A stretch of 64,000 nucleotides of DNA from Phenylobacterium sp. (GTDB lineage Bacteria > Pseudomonadota > Alphaproteobacteria > Caulobacterales > Caulobacteraceae), in assembly GCF_004299445.1 (NCBI RefSeq), contig NZ_SCTC01000080.1:62001-126000 (forward strand), written 5' to 3'. The notes under the pieces are model-generated. The model had not been told where the DNA came from. It searched no databases and saw only the letters and a list, made by a program, of their open reading frames with translations. Shown one piece after another: positions 8,119-16,424 of this stretch. The translations under genes were made by a program, and so were the position numbers. Within the stretch, counting starts at the first letter, position 1. Every line of letters begins with the position of its first letter.

Positions 8119-8946
8119 GTGAACTATCGCCACGCCTTTCACGCCGGGAACTTCGCCGATCTGGTGAAGCATGCCGGTCTCCTACGGCTGCTGGCCGAGC
8201 TCACCGCATCGGGCGGGCCGCTGACGGTGATCGACACTCACGCCGGCCGCGGCCTCTACGACCTGGGCGGCGCCGAGGCGAAGCGGTCGGGCGAGGCCGA
8301 GGCCGGCGCCTTGAAGCTGCGAACGGCCAGCGATGCGCCACCGGAGATCGCCCCGCTGCGCCAGGCGGTCGCCGACCTGAACGGGGGCGACGCCGTGCGG
8401 CGTTATCCGGGTTCGCCGTGGCTGATCGCCGAAGCCCTGCGGCCGGGCGACCGATACATCGCCTGCGAACTGCGACCCGAGGAGCACGAGGCGCTGCGCG
8501 CGACGCTGCGGGGGCGAGAGGCGGTGCGGACCCTCAATACCGACGGCTATGCCGCCGCGGTGGCCCAAGGTCCGGCTCAGGGGCGGGTGCTGGTTTTGAT
8601 CGACCCGCCGTTCGAACGAGCGGACGACTACGCGCGCATCGTCGAGACGGTGGCCGCGCTGAGGGCCAGAAATCCCAAGGCTCAGGCTCTAATCTGGCTG
8701 CCGATCAAGGATCTCGAGACGCTGGACTCGTTCTTGCGCGATCTGGAGGATGAGGTGGCCGCTCCGATGCTGGTGGCCGAGGCTCGTGTTCGGCCCTTGA
8801 GCGATCCGATGAAGATGAACGGCTGCGCGCTGGTGCTGGTCGACGGGCCCGACCTTGCCGCACCTTTTGCCGCGATCTGCGGCTGGGTTGCCGACGCGCT
8901 GGGCACGGGCGGCGGATCGAAGGTCTACGCGCTTTCGCCACAATAG
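8119..8946 (+). CDS. rlmJ: 23S rRNA (adenine2030-N6)-methyltransferase RlmJ
   Basis: A 275-residue SAM-dependent methyltransferase. The N-terminus MNYRHAFHAGNFADLVKHAGL is the family hallmark, followed by the SAM-binding VIDTHAGRGLYDL. The catalytic N6-adenine motif DPPFE is in VLVLIDPPFERADDYARIV. It methylates A2030 (E. coli numbering) of 23S rRNA. The start is a GTG. The gene is divergent from topoisomerase IB with a 70-base spacer and is probably monocistronic. Confidence 0.95.
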   Translation: MNYRHAFHAGNFADLVKHAGLLRLLAELTASGGPLTVIDTHAGRGLYDLGGAEAKRSGEAEAGALKLRTASDAPPEIAPLRQAVADLNGGDAVRRYPGSPWLIAEALRPGDRYIACELRPEEHEALRATLRGREAVRTLNTDGYAAAVAQGPAQGRVLVLIDPPFERADDYARIVETVAALRARNPKAQALIWLPIKDLETLDSFLRDLEDEVAAPMLVAEARVRPLSDPMKMNGCALVLVDGPDLAAPFAAICGWVADALGTGGGSKVYALSPQ

Positions 8947-9017
8947 TTTCGCAACTGCGAAGGTGGTGGACGTGTTATGTTGCGGCGCACAATTTCGTGC
9001 CGAACAGGAGTCTCCCC

Positions 9018-9608
9018 ATGGCGACTTTCGATCTCCCCGAACTGCCAGAGTCCCGGGTGTCCCCGCAGCTGATGCTGGGCGCCGCTTCCCCGCTTTGGGC
9101 CTACTTCGGCGCCGCAGCCGCAGGCGGCGTGGCCTTTTGGTGGATGACCCGCTGGACGAGGCCCGTGAACCTGGAGGCGATGTTCGCCGGACCTTACACG
9201 CCGACCGTCCCGCCGACGCCTGTGGCCGCCGCAACCGAAGCGGCGCTGGTCCTCGTTGAAACAGTGACCGACGGGATTGAAGCCGCGGCCGAGGCCGCCG
9301 TCGATAGCGTCGCCGATGCGGGCCCCGCGACGGCGGAGGCGCGGCTCGAGAGCCCCGTTGATGATGAGGCCGTCAGCCCGCCGATCGACGCCCTATCTGC
9401 TCCGGAGCCTGAGGCCACGTCCGCGCCGGTCGCAGACGGCGTGACCGAGGCTGCAAAGGACGTCGCCGCGGAGGCCATGGCCGAAGCCGCGGCGGCTCCC
9501 GAGGTCGAGACGCAGCCATTGTCGGAAACCACCGCCGACCCTCTGCCGGCCCCCGCCGCCAAGGCGCGCGTCCGCAAGACCCCGCCCGACAAAGACCTCG
9601 AAGCCTGA
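9018..9608 (+). CDS. Ala/Glu-rich hypothetical protein with one membrane helix
   Basis: 196 residues, not recognised. The start ATG has AGGAG 8 bases upstream. A hydrophobic segment (LWAYFGAAAAGGVAFWWMT) lies at about residues 24-42, followed by about 145 residues of low-complexity Ala/Glu/Pro/Val sequence with a drift of EAA/AAE units (TEAALVLVETVTDGIEAAAEAAVDS and similar). The basic tail (KARVRKTPPDKDLEA) resembles that of proteins contacting DNA or membrane. A short membrane anchor with a long acidic disordered tail is the likely architecture. It precedes the phosphoglycosyl transferase by 37 bases and may be co-transcribed with it. Confidence 0.75.
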   Translation: MATFDLPELPESRVSPQLMLGAASPLWAYFGAAAAGGVAFWWMTRWTRPVNLEAMFAGPYTPTVPPTPVAAATEAALVLVETVTDGIEAAAEAAVDSVADAGPATAEARLESPVDDEAVSPPIDALSAPEPEATSAPVADGVTEAAKDVAAEAMAEAAAAPEVETQPLSETTADPLPAPAAKARVRKTPPDKDLEA

Positions 9609-9645
9609 CGTGGCGCTTGGCGCCGCCCGGCGCTAACAACGGGCG

Positions 9646-10209
9646 GTGCTGAAGCGGACGTTCGACATCGTGATCGCGCTGGCGGGCTTAGCCGTCGGCT
9701 GGCCCGTGCTGCTGGCGCTGGCGCTGGCGGTGCGGCTGACCAGTCCAGGGCCCGCGATCCACTGGTCGCGACGCGTTGGACGGGACAACCGCCTATTCGC
9801 GATGCCGAAATTCCGCTCCATGCGGACCGACACGCCTGACGTGGCGACCCATCTCCTGGAGGATCCTGGCCGGTGGATCACACCTTTGGGCCGGTTTCTG
9901 CGTAGATCCAGCCTGGACGAGCTGCCGCAGCTCTGGAGCGTCCTGGTCGGCGACATGAGCCTGGTAGGGCCGCGGCCCGCGCTGTTCAACCAGGACGACC
10001 TGGTCCGCCTGCGCACCGAGGCCGGTGTCCACCGCCTGCGCCCGGGCGTCACCGGCTGGGCCCAGGTGAACGGGCGTGATGAGCTGCCGATCCCCCAGAA
10101 GGTGAAGCTGGACGCGGAGTATCTCGACAGGATGTCGTTTGCGTTCGACCTGGCGATCATTGTGGCGACAGCGCGCACCGCGCTGACCGGCCGGGGCGTA
10201 AGTCACTAA
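9646..10209 (+). CDS. Bacterial sugar transferase (monotopic phosphoglycosyl transferase)
   Basis: A 187-residue catalytic core of the kind that starts glycan assembly by transferring a sugar phosphate from a nucleotide sugar to undecaprenyl phosphate. The N-terminal LKRTFDIVIALAGLAVGWPVLLALALAVRLTSPGP is the re-entrant membrane helix. The catalytic Asp-Glu dyad is in RRSSLDELPQLWSVLVGDMSLVGPRP, and GVTGWAQVNGR follows. The start is GTG. The protein lacks the extra transmembrane domain of WbaP-type enzymes and is close in size to the minimal PglC type. In Caulobacter such enzymes act redundantly in holdfast and capsule synthesis. No other glycan genes are adjacent, so the polymer served is unknown. 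Confidence 0.9.
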   Translation: MLKRTFDIVIALAGLAVGWPVLLALALAVRLTSPGPAIHWSRRVGRDNRLFAMPKFRSMRTDTPDVATHLLEDPGRWITPLGRFLRRSSLDELPQLWSVLVGDMSLVGPRPALFNQDDLVRLRTEAGVHRLRPGVTGWAQVNGRDELPIPQKVKLDAEYLDRMSFAFDLAIIVATARTALTGRGVSH

Positions 10210-10262
10210 TTTTCCGGGGCAACAGACCGGGAGGCCACGCGTTCTGTGGTCCCGGAGGCCTC

Positions 10263-12371
10263 GTGAGCGAAAATCCCGTCCAGACTCCGCCGTCCCGCCG
10301 GCCGTTGCGCCGTGACCCGCCTGGGGCGCGGCGGCCGGTGCGCCAGCGGCTGTCTGTCGCGCAACTCAAGCCGCCGACGTTGACGCCTCCGCAGAAAAAG
10401 GCGCTGGGCTGGACCGGAGCGGTGCTCATCGCCGTCGCCGTGGGCATCGCGATCCTGATCGCGATCTGGGACTGGAACTGGTTTCGGGAGCCGCTCGAGC
10501 GCGCCGCCTCCGCGCGGCTTAATCGTCAGGTCACGATCAGTGGCGACCTGAACGCGGACGTCTGGTCCTGGCAGCCCACCGCCACGGTGAACCGCATCGC
10601 CATCGCCAACCCAGCCTGGGCCGGGCAGGGGACGCTGGGCACGATCGACCGGCTGCGTGTGCGGGTTCGTCTCGTGCCGCTGCTTTGGGGCAAGGCCGAC
10701 ATCCGGGTCCTGGCGGTGGAGCGACCGAACTTCAAGCTTCTGGCCGACGCCAAGGGCCGCAGAAACTGGGACTTCTCGGATGGGCGCAAGAAGACGCCCA
10801 TGAACCTGCCGCCGATCCAGCACTTCCTCATCGACGAGGGGCGGCTCTCCTATCTCGACGCTCAGCGCGATGTTCGCTTCGAAGGCACGATCGACGCCCG
10901 CGAACAGCTTGGCTCGGCCACACGCGGCTTCCAACTCCATGGCCGCGGCACGATCAACGGCGCGCCGTTCCGCGCCGAAGTGGTCGGCGGCCCGCTGCTG
11001 AACATCGAGCGCGACAAGCCCTATCCGTTCAACGCGGAGATCAGGGCCGGGCGGACCCTGGTCACCGCCAAGGGCGCAGTGCCCAAGCCGTTCGACCTTG
11101 CCCGATTCTATATGGACGCCACCGCGCGCGGTCCCGATCTGGCCGAGCTGTTCCCGCTCACGGGTCTGGCCCTGCCCAACACGCCGCCTTACAGCGTGCG
11201 CGGCCGCGTGGTGCGCGAGGCGCTGATGTGGCGCGTTGACGGCTTCGGCGGTCGAATCGGCGACAGCGATATCGCAGGGAAGATCTCGGTCGATACCGCC
11301 GGCGCACGGCCATTCCTGCGCGCCGACCTGACGTCTCGCAGCCTCGACTTCGACGACCTAGGTTCCGTGTTCGGCGGAGCGCCGAAGGCCGGCCCTGGCG
11401 AGACTGCTTCGGCCGAGCAGGCTGTGGCCGGGCGCAAGATGGCGGCCCGGCAACGCATGTTTCCCGATACGCCCCTGGACATGACCCGCATCCGCGCGAT
11501 GGACGCCGACGTCACGTTCAAGGCGCTGTCGATCCGCGACACGCCGATGAAGCTGAGCTCGGCCGAGGCGCGTGTTCGCCTGGAAGATGGGCTCTTGCGC
11601 GCCCGGCCCCTGAGGTTGGACCTGCCGCACGGTCGCGTCGAAGGATTCGTTACCCTCGACGCCCGCAAAGCCGAGGCGCGGACCGAACTGGACTTGCGAC
11701 TGTCCAACTCGCGCATCGAGACGATCATTCCGCTGCAGTTCCAGGGCAGCTCGCCGGTGACGGGACCGCTTGTCGGCCGCGCCAGGTTGGTCGGGTCCGG
11801 GAACAGCGTGCACGCCGCCTTTGCCGGCGCTGACGGTGCGGTGACGGTGGTCGCCACCGGCGGTGAGATCCGCAAGGCGCTGGCCGAGCTGCTGGGCGTG
11901 AACGTGATCAAGGGCCTTGGACTGCTGAACAAGCAGGACATGACGCCGATCCGGTGCGGGGTGGCGAACTTCGACACGCGCAACGGCGTGATGCACGCCA
12001 ACAGCATCGTGCTCGATACCGGTCCCGTCGTGGTCAGGGGCAAAGGCGTCGTCAACCTGGGCACGGAGCGGATCGACCTGACCTTCCGGGGGCAGGACAA
12101 GAGGTTCCGCCTAGTTCGGGTGCTGCTGCCGATCACCGCCAAGGGTCCGATCATGGCTCCGAAAGTGGGTGTGCAGCCGGGCTCGGCGGTCGCCCAGGGC
12201 GGGGCCGCGCTGGCGCTTGGAACTCTGTTGACGCCGCTGGCGGCCATCCTGCCGTTCGTCGACCCCGGCCTGGCGAAGAACGCCGACTGCGCCGCGCTGG
12301 TCGCCGAGGCGCGCGCGGACGGGGCGCCGGTCAGGTCCGTCGCGGCGAAGCCGTTGACGGGCAAGCGCTGA
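10263..12371 (+). CDS. AsmA family protein
   Basis: A 702-residue inner-membrane-anchored protein of the AsmA family, long bridge-like proteins proposed to move phospholipid between membranes or limit outer-membrane assembly. After a Pro/Arg-rich cytoplasmic N-terminus (about 50 residues) comes one membrane helix (ALGWTGAVLIAVAVGIAILIAIWDW). The AsmA N-terminal domain follows (ERAASARLNRQVTISGDLNADVWSWQPTATVNRIAIANP), and the C-terminal AsmA domain contains LDLRLSNSRIETIIPLQFQGS and VRGKGVVNLGTERIDLTFRGQDK. The GTG start has GGAGG 5 bases upstream. It stands alone, followed by the cytochrome c' gene. Confidence 0.9.
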   Translation: MSENPVQTPPSRRPLRRDPPGARRPVRQRLSVAQLKPPTLTPPQKKALGWTGAVLIAVAVGIAILIAIWDWNWFREPLERAASARLNRQVTISGDLNADVWSWQPTATVNRIAIANPAWAGQGTLGTIDRLRVRVRLVPLLWGKADIRVLAVERPNFKLLADAKGRRNWDFSDGRKKTPMNLPPIQHFLIDEGRLSYLDAQRDVRFEGTIDAREQLGSATRGFQLHGRGTINGAPFRAEVVGGPLLNIERDKPYPFNAEIRAGRTLVTAKGAVPKPFDLARFYMDATARGPDLAELFPLTGLALPNTPPYSVRGRVVREALMWRVDGFGGRIGDSDIAGKISVDTAGARPFLRADLTSRSLDFDDLGSVFGGAPKAGPGETASAEQAVAGRKMAARQRMFPDTPLDMTRIRAMDADVTFKALSIRDTPMKLSSAEARVRLEDGLLRARPLRLDLPHGRVEGFVTLDARKAEARTELDLRLSNSRIETIIPLQFQGSSPVTGPLVGRARLVGSGNSVHAAFAGADGAVTVVATGGEIRKALAELLGVNVIKGLGLLNKQDMTPIRCGVANFDTRNGVMHANSIVLDTGPVVVRGKGVVNLGTERIDLTFRGQDKRFRLVRVLLPITAKGPIMAPKVGVQPGSAVAQGGAALALGTLLTPLAAILPFVDPGLAKNADCAALVAEARADGAPVRSVAAKPLTGKR

Positions 12372-12418
12372 CCCAGTCAATCTCCACTGCGACAGTAGGA
12401 ACAGGAAAGCTTGCGGCG

Positions 12419-12916
12419 ATGATGAGCAAAGGTGCGGCCCTGGCCGCTGCGTTCGGGATCGGAGCGGCCATCGCCGCCGGCGGTGCGTTCGCCCATGACG
12501 ACAAGATGCCGGCCAACGCCAACGCGGCGACGAAGGCGGCGTACGCACGGCATGTGAACTTCGAGAAGCTGGGCGCGGCGTTCAAGGGCCTGAACGACGA
12601 GCTGCGCAAGGGCTCGCCCGACAAGGCGGTCCTGGCGGCCAACGCCAAGACCATCAATGCTTCGGCCGCAGCGCTCCCGACCTGGTTCCCGCGCGGCAGT
12701 GGGGTGCAGGCCCGGCCGATGAGCGAGGCCAAGGCCGAGATCTGGACGGATGCGGCCGGCTTCACGGCGGCGGCCTCCAACTTCCGCACCGAAGCGGGCA
12801 AGCTGAACACCGTGGCGGCAAGCGGCGACATCGACGCCATCAAGGCCCAGGTTCGCCCCACGTTCATGGCCTGCAAGGGCTGTCACGAGAAGTTCCGGCA
12901 AGAAAAGAAGGGCTGA
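12419..12916 (+). CDS. Cytochrome c' (class II c-type cytochrome)
   Basis: 165 residues with a Sec signal peptide (MMSKGAALAAAFGIGAAIAAGGAFA). The four-helix cytochrome c' fold ends in the heme-attachment site CKGCH (Cys152, Cys155, His156) near the C-terminus, as expected for class II cytochromes. The mature protein would be periplasmic. Related proteins bind NO or CO, or pass electrons to b-type cytochromes. The next gene, a cytochrome b561, begins 2 bases after the stop, so the pair is almost certainly co-translated and the two proteins may work as an electron-transfer couple. Two adjacent ATGs (12419 and 12422) are equivalent. Confidence 0.9.
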   Translation: MMSKGAALAAAFGIGAAIAAGGAFAHDDKMPANANAATKAAYARHVNFEKLGAAFKGLNDELRKGSPDKAVLAANAKTINASAAALPTWFPRGSGVQARPMSEAKAEIWTDAAGFTAAASNFRTEAGKLNTVAASGDIDAIKAQVRPTFMACKGCHEKFRQEKKG

Positions 12917-12918
12917 CT

Positions 12919-13590
12919 TTGCCAGAGCCCGCCGTCGCTGGCCGCTACAAGCTCTGGGACGGGCCCGTCAGGCTCGTCCACTGGCTGCTGGTGGGCCTGA
13001 TCGCCTTTTCATGGTGGTCGTCCGAGGATCACCTGAATTGGCACCGCTGGAGCGGCTACGCCATCATCGGCCTGGTCATCTTCCGCATCTGGTGGGGGTT
13101 CGCCGGGGGCGGCGCGGCGCGGTTTTCGAGTTTCGTGCGGGGGCCGGCGACGATCCTCGGCTACCTGAAGACCGTGGGACGGCGCGATCCCTCGGACGTG
13201 CCCGGCCATAACCCGCTGGGGGCTCTCAGTGTCCTGGCGTTTCTGGTCGTATTGCTGGCGCAGGTGGGCACCGGCCTGTTCGCGGTCGACATCGACGCCT
13301 TCGAGGCCGGGCCGATGTCGGACCGCGTCAGCTTCGAGACCGGCCGCCAGATCGCCGAGATCCACGAGCTCACCTTCCGGGTCCTACAGGGGCTGGTGGT
13401 GCTGCACGTCCTGGCGGTGCTGTTCTACCTTGTGTGGAAGCGGACCGACCTTATCGGTCCGATGATCACCGGTAAGCGCGCGCTGCCGAGCGACCCCGGG
13501 CTGGCCGCGGCGCCTTGGTGGCGTCTTGCGCTGGGCGTCGCGCTGGCCGGCGCCATCGCCTGGGCGCTGTCGAAGGGGCTACGCTTCTAG
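12919..13590 (+). CDS. Cytochrome b561 family membrane protein
   Basis: A 223-residue di-heme b-type cytochrome with four or five membrane helices. Family features include the N-terminal KLWDGPVRLVHWLLVGLIAFSWWS (His heme ligand), LNWHRWSGYAIIGLVIFRIWWGFAGG, GHNPLGALSVLAFLVVLLAQVGTGLF and HELTFRVLQGLVVLHVLAVLFYLVWKR, which supply the remaining His ligands. It starts with TTG 2 bases after the cytochrome c' stop, with AAGAAGGG inside the upstream gene as the ribosome site. It probably transfers electrons between the quinone pool and periplasmic cytochrome c'. Confidence 0.92.
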   Translation: MPEPAVAGRYKLWDGPVRLVHWLLVGLIAFSWWSSEDHLNWHRWSGYAIIGLVIFRIWWGFAGGGAARFSSFVRGPATILGYLKTVGRRDPSDVPGHNPLGALSVLAFLVVLLAQVGTGLFAVDIDAFEAGPMSDRVSFETGRQIAEIHELTFRVLQGLVVLHVLAVLFYLVWKRTDLIGPMITGKRALPSDPGLAAAPWWRLALGVALAGAIAWALSKGLRF

Positions 13591-13656
13591 ACCTCGCGAC
13601 GGCGTCGCGCGCCGTGCGTCTTGCCGGCGACGGGCGTCCGCTTCGCCGGAAGGGCC

Positions 13657-13989
13657 TCAGCTGCGCTCGGCGGCGTCGCGGAGAGAGTTGAGCCAGGCAT
13701 CTTCGCGCAGCTTTTCGGCCTCGCGCAGCTTGGACTCGGCGTCGCGGACGGCGGCGTCGTGCTTGCGCCACTCCGAGACCGCGCCTTCGCGCGCCGACCG
13801 GGCGGCTTCAAGCGTGGGGTAACGGGCCAGTACGGCGCGGGTGGAGTAGTTCACCGGCGGACCCACCGTTTCGCGGTCGGGATAGAAGCCCGTGATCGAA
13901 TCGTTCGACTCGCTGTCGATGTGGAAGACATCGGCCCAGCCCGCGTGGTGACGCATCAGGGCCCAGGGGCGTTCGATCCGGTCGCTCAC
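13657..13989 (-). CDS. Hypothetical protein with C-terminal coiled coil
   Basis: 110 residues, unrecognised. The N-terminal half (RHHAGWADVFHIDSESNDSITGFYPDRETVGPPVNYSTRAVLARYPTLEAAR) looks like a small alpha/beta domain. The C-terminal half is charged and helical (EWRKHDAAVRDAESKLREAEKLREDAWLNSLRDAAE), consistent with a coiled coil. GTG at 13989 is preferred, with GGAGA about 11 bases upstream; a TTG one codon earlier is possible. The gene is convergent with the cytochrome b561 gene. Confidence 0.6.
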   Translation of the reverse strand: MSDRIERPWALMRHHAGWADVFHIDSESNDSITGFYPDRETVGPPVNYSTRAVLARYPTLEAARSAREGAVSEWRKHDAAVRDAESKLREAEKLREDAWLNSLRDAAERS

Positions 13990-14165
13990 CAAGTGTCTCC
14001 GTCGATGGTGTCCGATTCCGCGTTGCGCGCGGTCTATTCCCTGCCTTTAGCGCGACCGACCGCCGCGTCCAACGCCGCGATGACGGAATTTGACTTTCCT
14101 GGCGCAGCGTCAGCGTGGGAAAGCACCCCCATTGAACCTGTTCCATTTCCAGTGAGCTTTGAATT

Positions 14166-14921
14166 TTGAGCAAGATCACGATCGGCGGCCAATTTCGCGG
14201 CCCGCCCAACTCCGGCAATGGCGGCTACGTCTGTGGGGTTCTGGCCAAGGCGTTCGATGGCCCGGTGACGGCGGTCATCCGGTCTCTGGTGCCCCTGGAC
14301 ACAGAGCTCGAAGTGGCGACCCGTGACGGCGCCCGGGTCCTCACCGGCGCCGACGAGACCCTGATCGCGCAGGGCGGACCCTCGACCCAGGAGCTGCCAG
14401 ACCCGCCCGTCACGCCTACGCTGGAGCAGGCGCGCGGGGCGATGGCCGGGTATCTCGGCCATACCCAGCGTGTCCACCCCGTGTGCTTCACCTGCGGGAC
14501 TGCGCGCGAGGAGGGCGACGGCTTGCGCGTGTTCCCAGGCCAGCTGGCGGGCGCCGACCCAGGCGTCGTCGCCTGCGTCTGGACCCCCCACGCTGCGTTC
14601 GCGCAGGCGGACGGCACGATCCCGACCGAGGTCGTCTGGGCCGCCCTCGACTGTCCCGGGTTCTTTGCCTGGGTCGAGAAGGAAGGTCGCCACGGCGCGC
14701 TGCTGGGCACCATGACCGGGGAAGTCGTGGTTCCGCCGCGGGCCGGCCAGGAGCATATCGTGCTCGCCTGGCCGATCGTCCGCGAAGGCCGCAAGGAGAT
14801 CGCCGGGGTCGCGCTTTTCGATGCCGAGGGCCGGCTGATGGCCCGAGGCCATCAGGTCTGGATCACCATGGCGCTGAGGGCGCCCGCGGCCGCGCCGGCG
14901 GGGGAAGCCGTCAAAGCCTGA
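14166..14921 (+). CDS. Hotdog-fold-like hypothetical protein
   Basis: 251 residues. The sequence suggests two tandem hotdog-like units: an N-terminal part starting GGQFRGPPNSGNGGYVCGVLAKAF, resembling the central helix of thioesterase hotdogs, and a C-terminal part ending GVALFDAEGRLMARGHQVWITM. The linker carries HPVCFTCGT, a two-Cys motif seen in this uncharacterised family. It is likely to bind or hydrolyse an acyl-CoA, but no catalytic residue can be named. The TTG start is the first start codon of the open frame and has only a weak ribosome site, so the start is uncertain. Confidence 0.6.
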   Translation: MSKITIGGQFRGPPNSGNGGYVCGVLAKAFDGPVTAVIRSLVPLDTELEVATRDGARVLTGADETLIAQGGPSTQELPDPPVTPTLEQARGAMAGYLGHTQRVHPVCFTCGTAREEGDGLRVFPGQLAGADPGVVACVWTPHAAFAQADGTIPTEVVWAALDCPGFFAWVEKEGRHGALLGTMTGEVVVPPRAGQEHIVLAWPIVREGRKEIAGVALFDAEGRLMARGHQVWITMALRAPAAAPAGEAVKA

Positions 14922-14965
14922 TCGCGTCAGGAGTCGGCGCAACAGACGCGTTGTGCTCGGCCTAA

Positions 14966-14983
14966 TTGACAAAATAAGTTGTC
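14966..14983. promoter_or_regulatory. Operator-like dyad overlapping a TTGACA box, before the ArsR gene
   Basis: GACAA (14968-14972) and TTGTC (14979-14983) form a perfect 5-bp inverted repeat with a 6-base spacer, 17 bases before the start of the ArsR-type regulator. TTGACA at 14966-14971 matches a consensus -35 hexamer and overlaps the left arm. Autorepression through this site is the simplest reading; a matching -10 hexamer is not clear. Confidence 0.4.
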
Positions 14984-15000
14984 TATTGGAGGTTCGACGC

Positions 15001-15624
15001 ATGACGGACGCTCAGCCCGACTCAAGAACTGCGCTGGATTTCGTGGACCAGGCGGCGGCCGCCCGCGTGGCGCTGTCGCCTCTTCGCCGCCGTCTGCTGG
15101 AGCGCCTGACGGAACCGATGTCGGCGGCAGGGCTGGGGGAGGCTCTGGAGCTGCCGCGACAGCAGGTGCGCCACCATCTCAAGGTTCTGGAGGCGGCGGG
15201 CCTGATCGTCGAGGTCGGCGCGCGCCGCAAGCGTGGCTTCACCGAGACCCTCTACCTGGCGCGAGCCCGCGCGCTGGTGATCGATCCGATGCTGATCGGC
15301 GACCATGCCCCCGCCGCCGTCGGCGCCCAGGACCAGCACTCGGCCGCGCATCTGGTGCAGACGGCGGCGCGGATCGTGCACGAGGTCGGTCGGATGCGCG
15401 GCGAGGCCGAGCGGGAAGGATCCCGGTTGCTGACCATCACCGTCGAAGCCGATATCGGTTTTGCGAGCCCCGCCGAGTACGACGCCTTCACGCAGAAGCT
15501 GACGCAGGCGGTCACGGAACTGGCCAAGTCGTATCCCGCCGAAGGCGTCCGTCGGCGCTACCGCCTGACTGCGGCGGGCCACCCCGCCGTCGGCGCCCTG
15601 ACCGAACCCAGGCCCCTGAACTGA
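15001..15624 (+). CDS. ArsR-type winged helix-turn-helix transcriptional regulator
   Basis: 207 residues. The N-terminal winged helix (residues about 18-85) reads ALSPLRRRLLERLTEPMSAAGLGEALELPRQQVRHHLKVLEAAGLIVEVGARRKRGFTETLYLARA, the ArsR/HTH_20 layout. No metal-binding Cys motif is present, so it is not a metal sensor of the classical type. The C-terminal half probably forms the dimer or ligand domain. ATG at 15001 has GGAGG 9 bases upstream. The next gene starts 11 bases downstream and encodes an SRPBCC protein; ArsR/SRPBCC two-gene units are common, with the regulator usually controlling the pair. Confidence 0.88.
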   Translation: MTDAQPDSRTALDFVDQAAAARVALSPLRRRLLERLTEPMSAAGLGEALELPRQQVRHHLKVLEAAGLIVEVGARRKRGFTETLYLARARALVIDPMLIGDHAPAAVGAQDQHSAAHLVQTAARIVHEVGRMRGEAEREGSRLLTITVEADIGFASPAEYDAFTQKLTQAVTELAKSYPAEGVRRRYRLTAAGHPAVGALTEPRPLN

Positions 15625-15635
15625 CGGAGCGCACG

Positions 15636-16370
15636 ATGCCCGATCGCCTGCTCGTAGAAGTGACCATCGCCGCGCCGGCCGACGCCGTTTGGGACGCGAT
15701 CGGCGATCCGGCCAAGATCTACAACTGGTTCGGCTGGGACGCCGACGGGTTGAAGGACGAGGTCGAGTACATATTCGTCACCCACGCCAAGCGGGACGAG
15801 GCGGCCAGGGTGCTGTTCTTCGAGGGCGTGAACGACCGGTTCGAACTCATCGACCAGGGCGGCGAGACCGTCTTGCGGGTGGTCCGCACCGTGGCCGAGA
15901 CGGATAGCTGGGACGGCGTCTACGAGGACATGACCGAAGGCTGGATCAGCTTCGTACAGCAGCTGAAGCTGGCCATGGAACAGCATGATCTGGGGCCGCG
16001 GCGGACCCTATATCTGGAGGGGTCAGCCAAGCCGGGCGGTCAGGCGCCGATGGCCGCGCTGGGGCTCGCGGATCTGTCCGACACGCCGCCGGGCCAACGC
16101 CTGACGGTGACGCTGCCAACGGGAGAGACCGTGCAGGGCCAAGCCTGGCATCGCACGCCCTGGCAGTTCGGCTTCACGGTCCCACAGTGGGGGAACGGGA
16201 TGCTGATCGTCACGGACAAGTCGGTCACCGAGACCTCGCCGGACGGCCGCGGGGCGCTGATCCTGACGACGTACGGGCTGCCGGGCGCGGAGTTCTCGGA
16301 CCTTGAGGCGCGCTGGCAGTCCTGGTGGGACGATCGCTACGGGCCGCCGCGCGAAGCGCCCTGCACGTGA
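15636..16370 (+). CDS. SRPBCC (START-like) domain protein
   Basis: 244 residues. The first half opens like an AHSA1/polyketide-cyclase-like START domain: LLVEVTIAAPADAVWDAIGDPAKIYNWFGWDADGLKDEVEYIF, with a later GWISFVQQLKLAMEQHDL helix lining the hydrophobic cavity. The second half (about 140-244) appears to be a second, shorter ligand-binding module. Such proteins bind small hydrophobic ligands. It is translationally linked to the ArsR regulator (11-base gap), so both probably answer the same unknown signal. Confidence 0.82.
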   Translation: MPDRLLVEVTIAAPADAVWDAIGDPAKIYNWFGWDADGLKDEVEYIFVTHAKRDEAARVLFFEGVNDRFELIDQGGETVLRVVRTVAETDSWDGVYEDMTEGWISFVQQLKLAMEQHDLGPRRTLYLEGSAKPGGQAPMAALGLADLSDTPPGQRLTVTLPTGETVQGQAWHRTPWQFGFTVPQWGNGMLIVTDKSVTETSPDGRGALILTTYGLPGAEFSDLEARWQSWWDDRYGPPREAPCT

Positions 16371-16424
16371 CCTTGCACGCCCGTCCATAGCGCTCCACAA
16401 CCTCCCGGCGGGAGGATTGTGCGG

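Noticed and set aside
14922..15000. Start of the ArsR gene at 14953 (TTG/GTG-type upstream starts)
   Set aside because: The ATG at 15001 has an ideal GGAGG spacing, and the upstream codons overlap the operator-like dyad.
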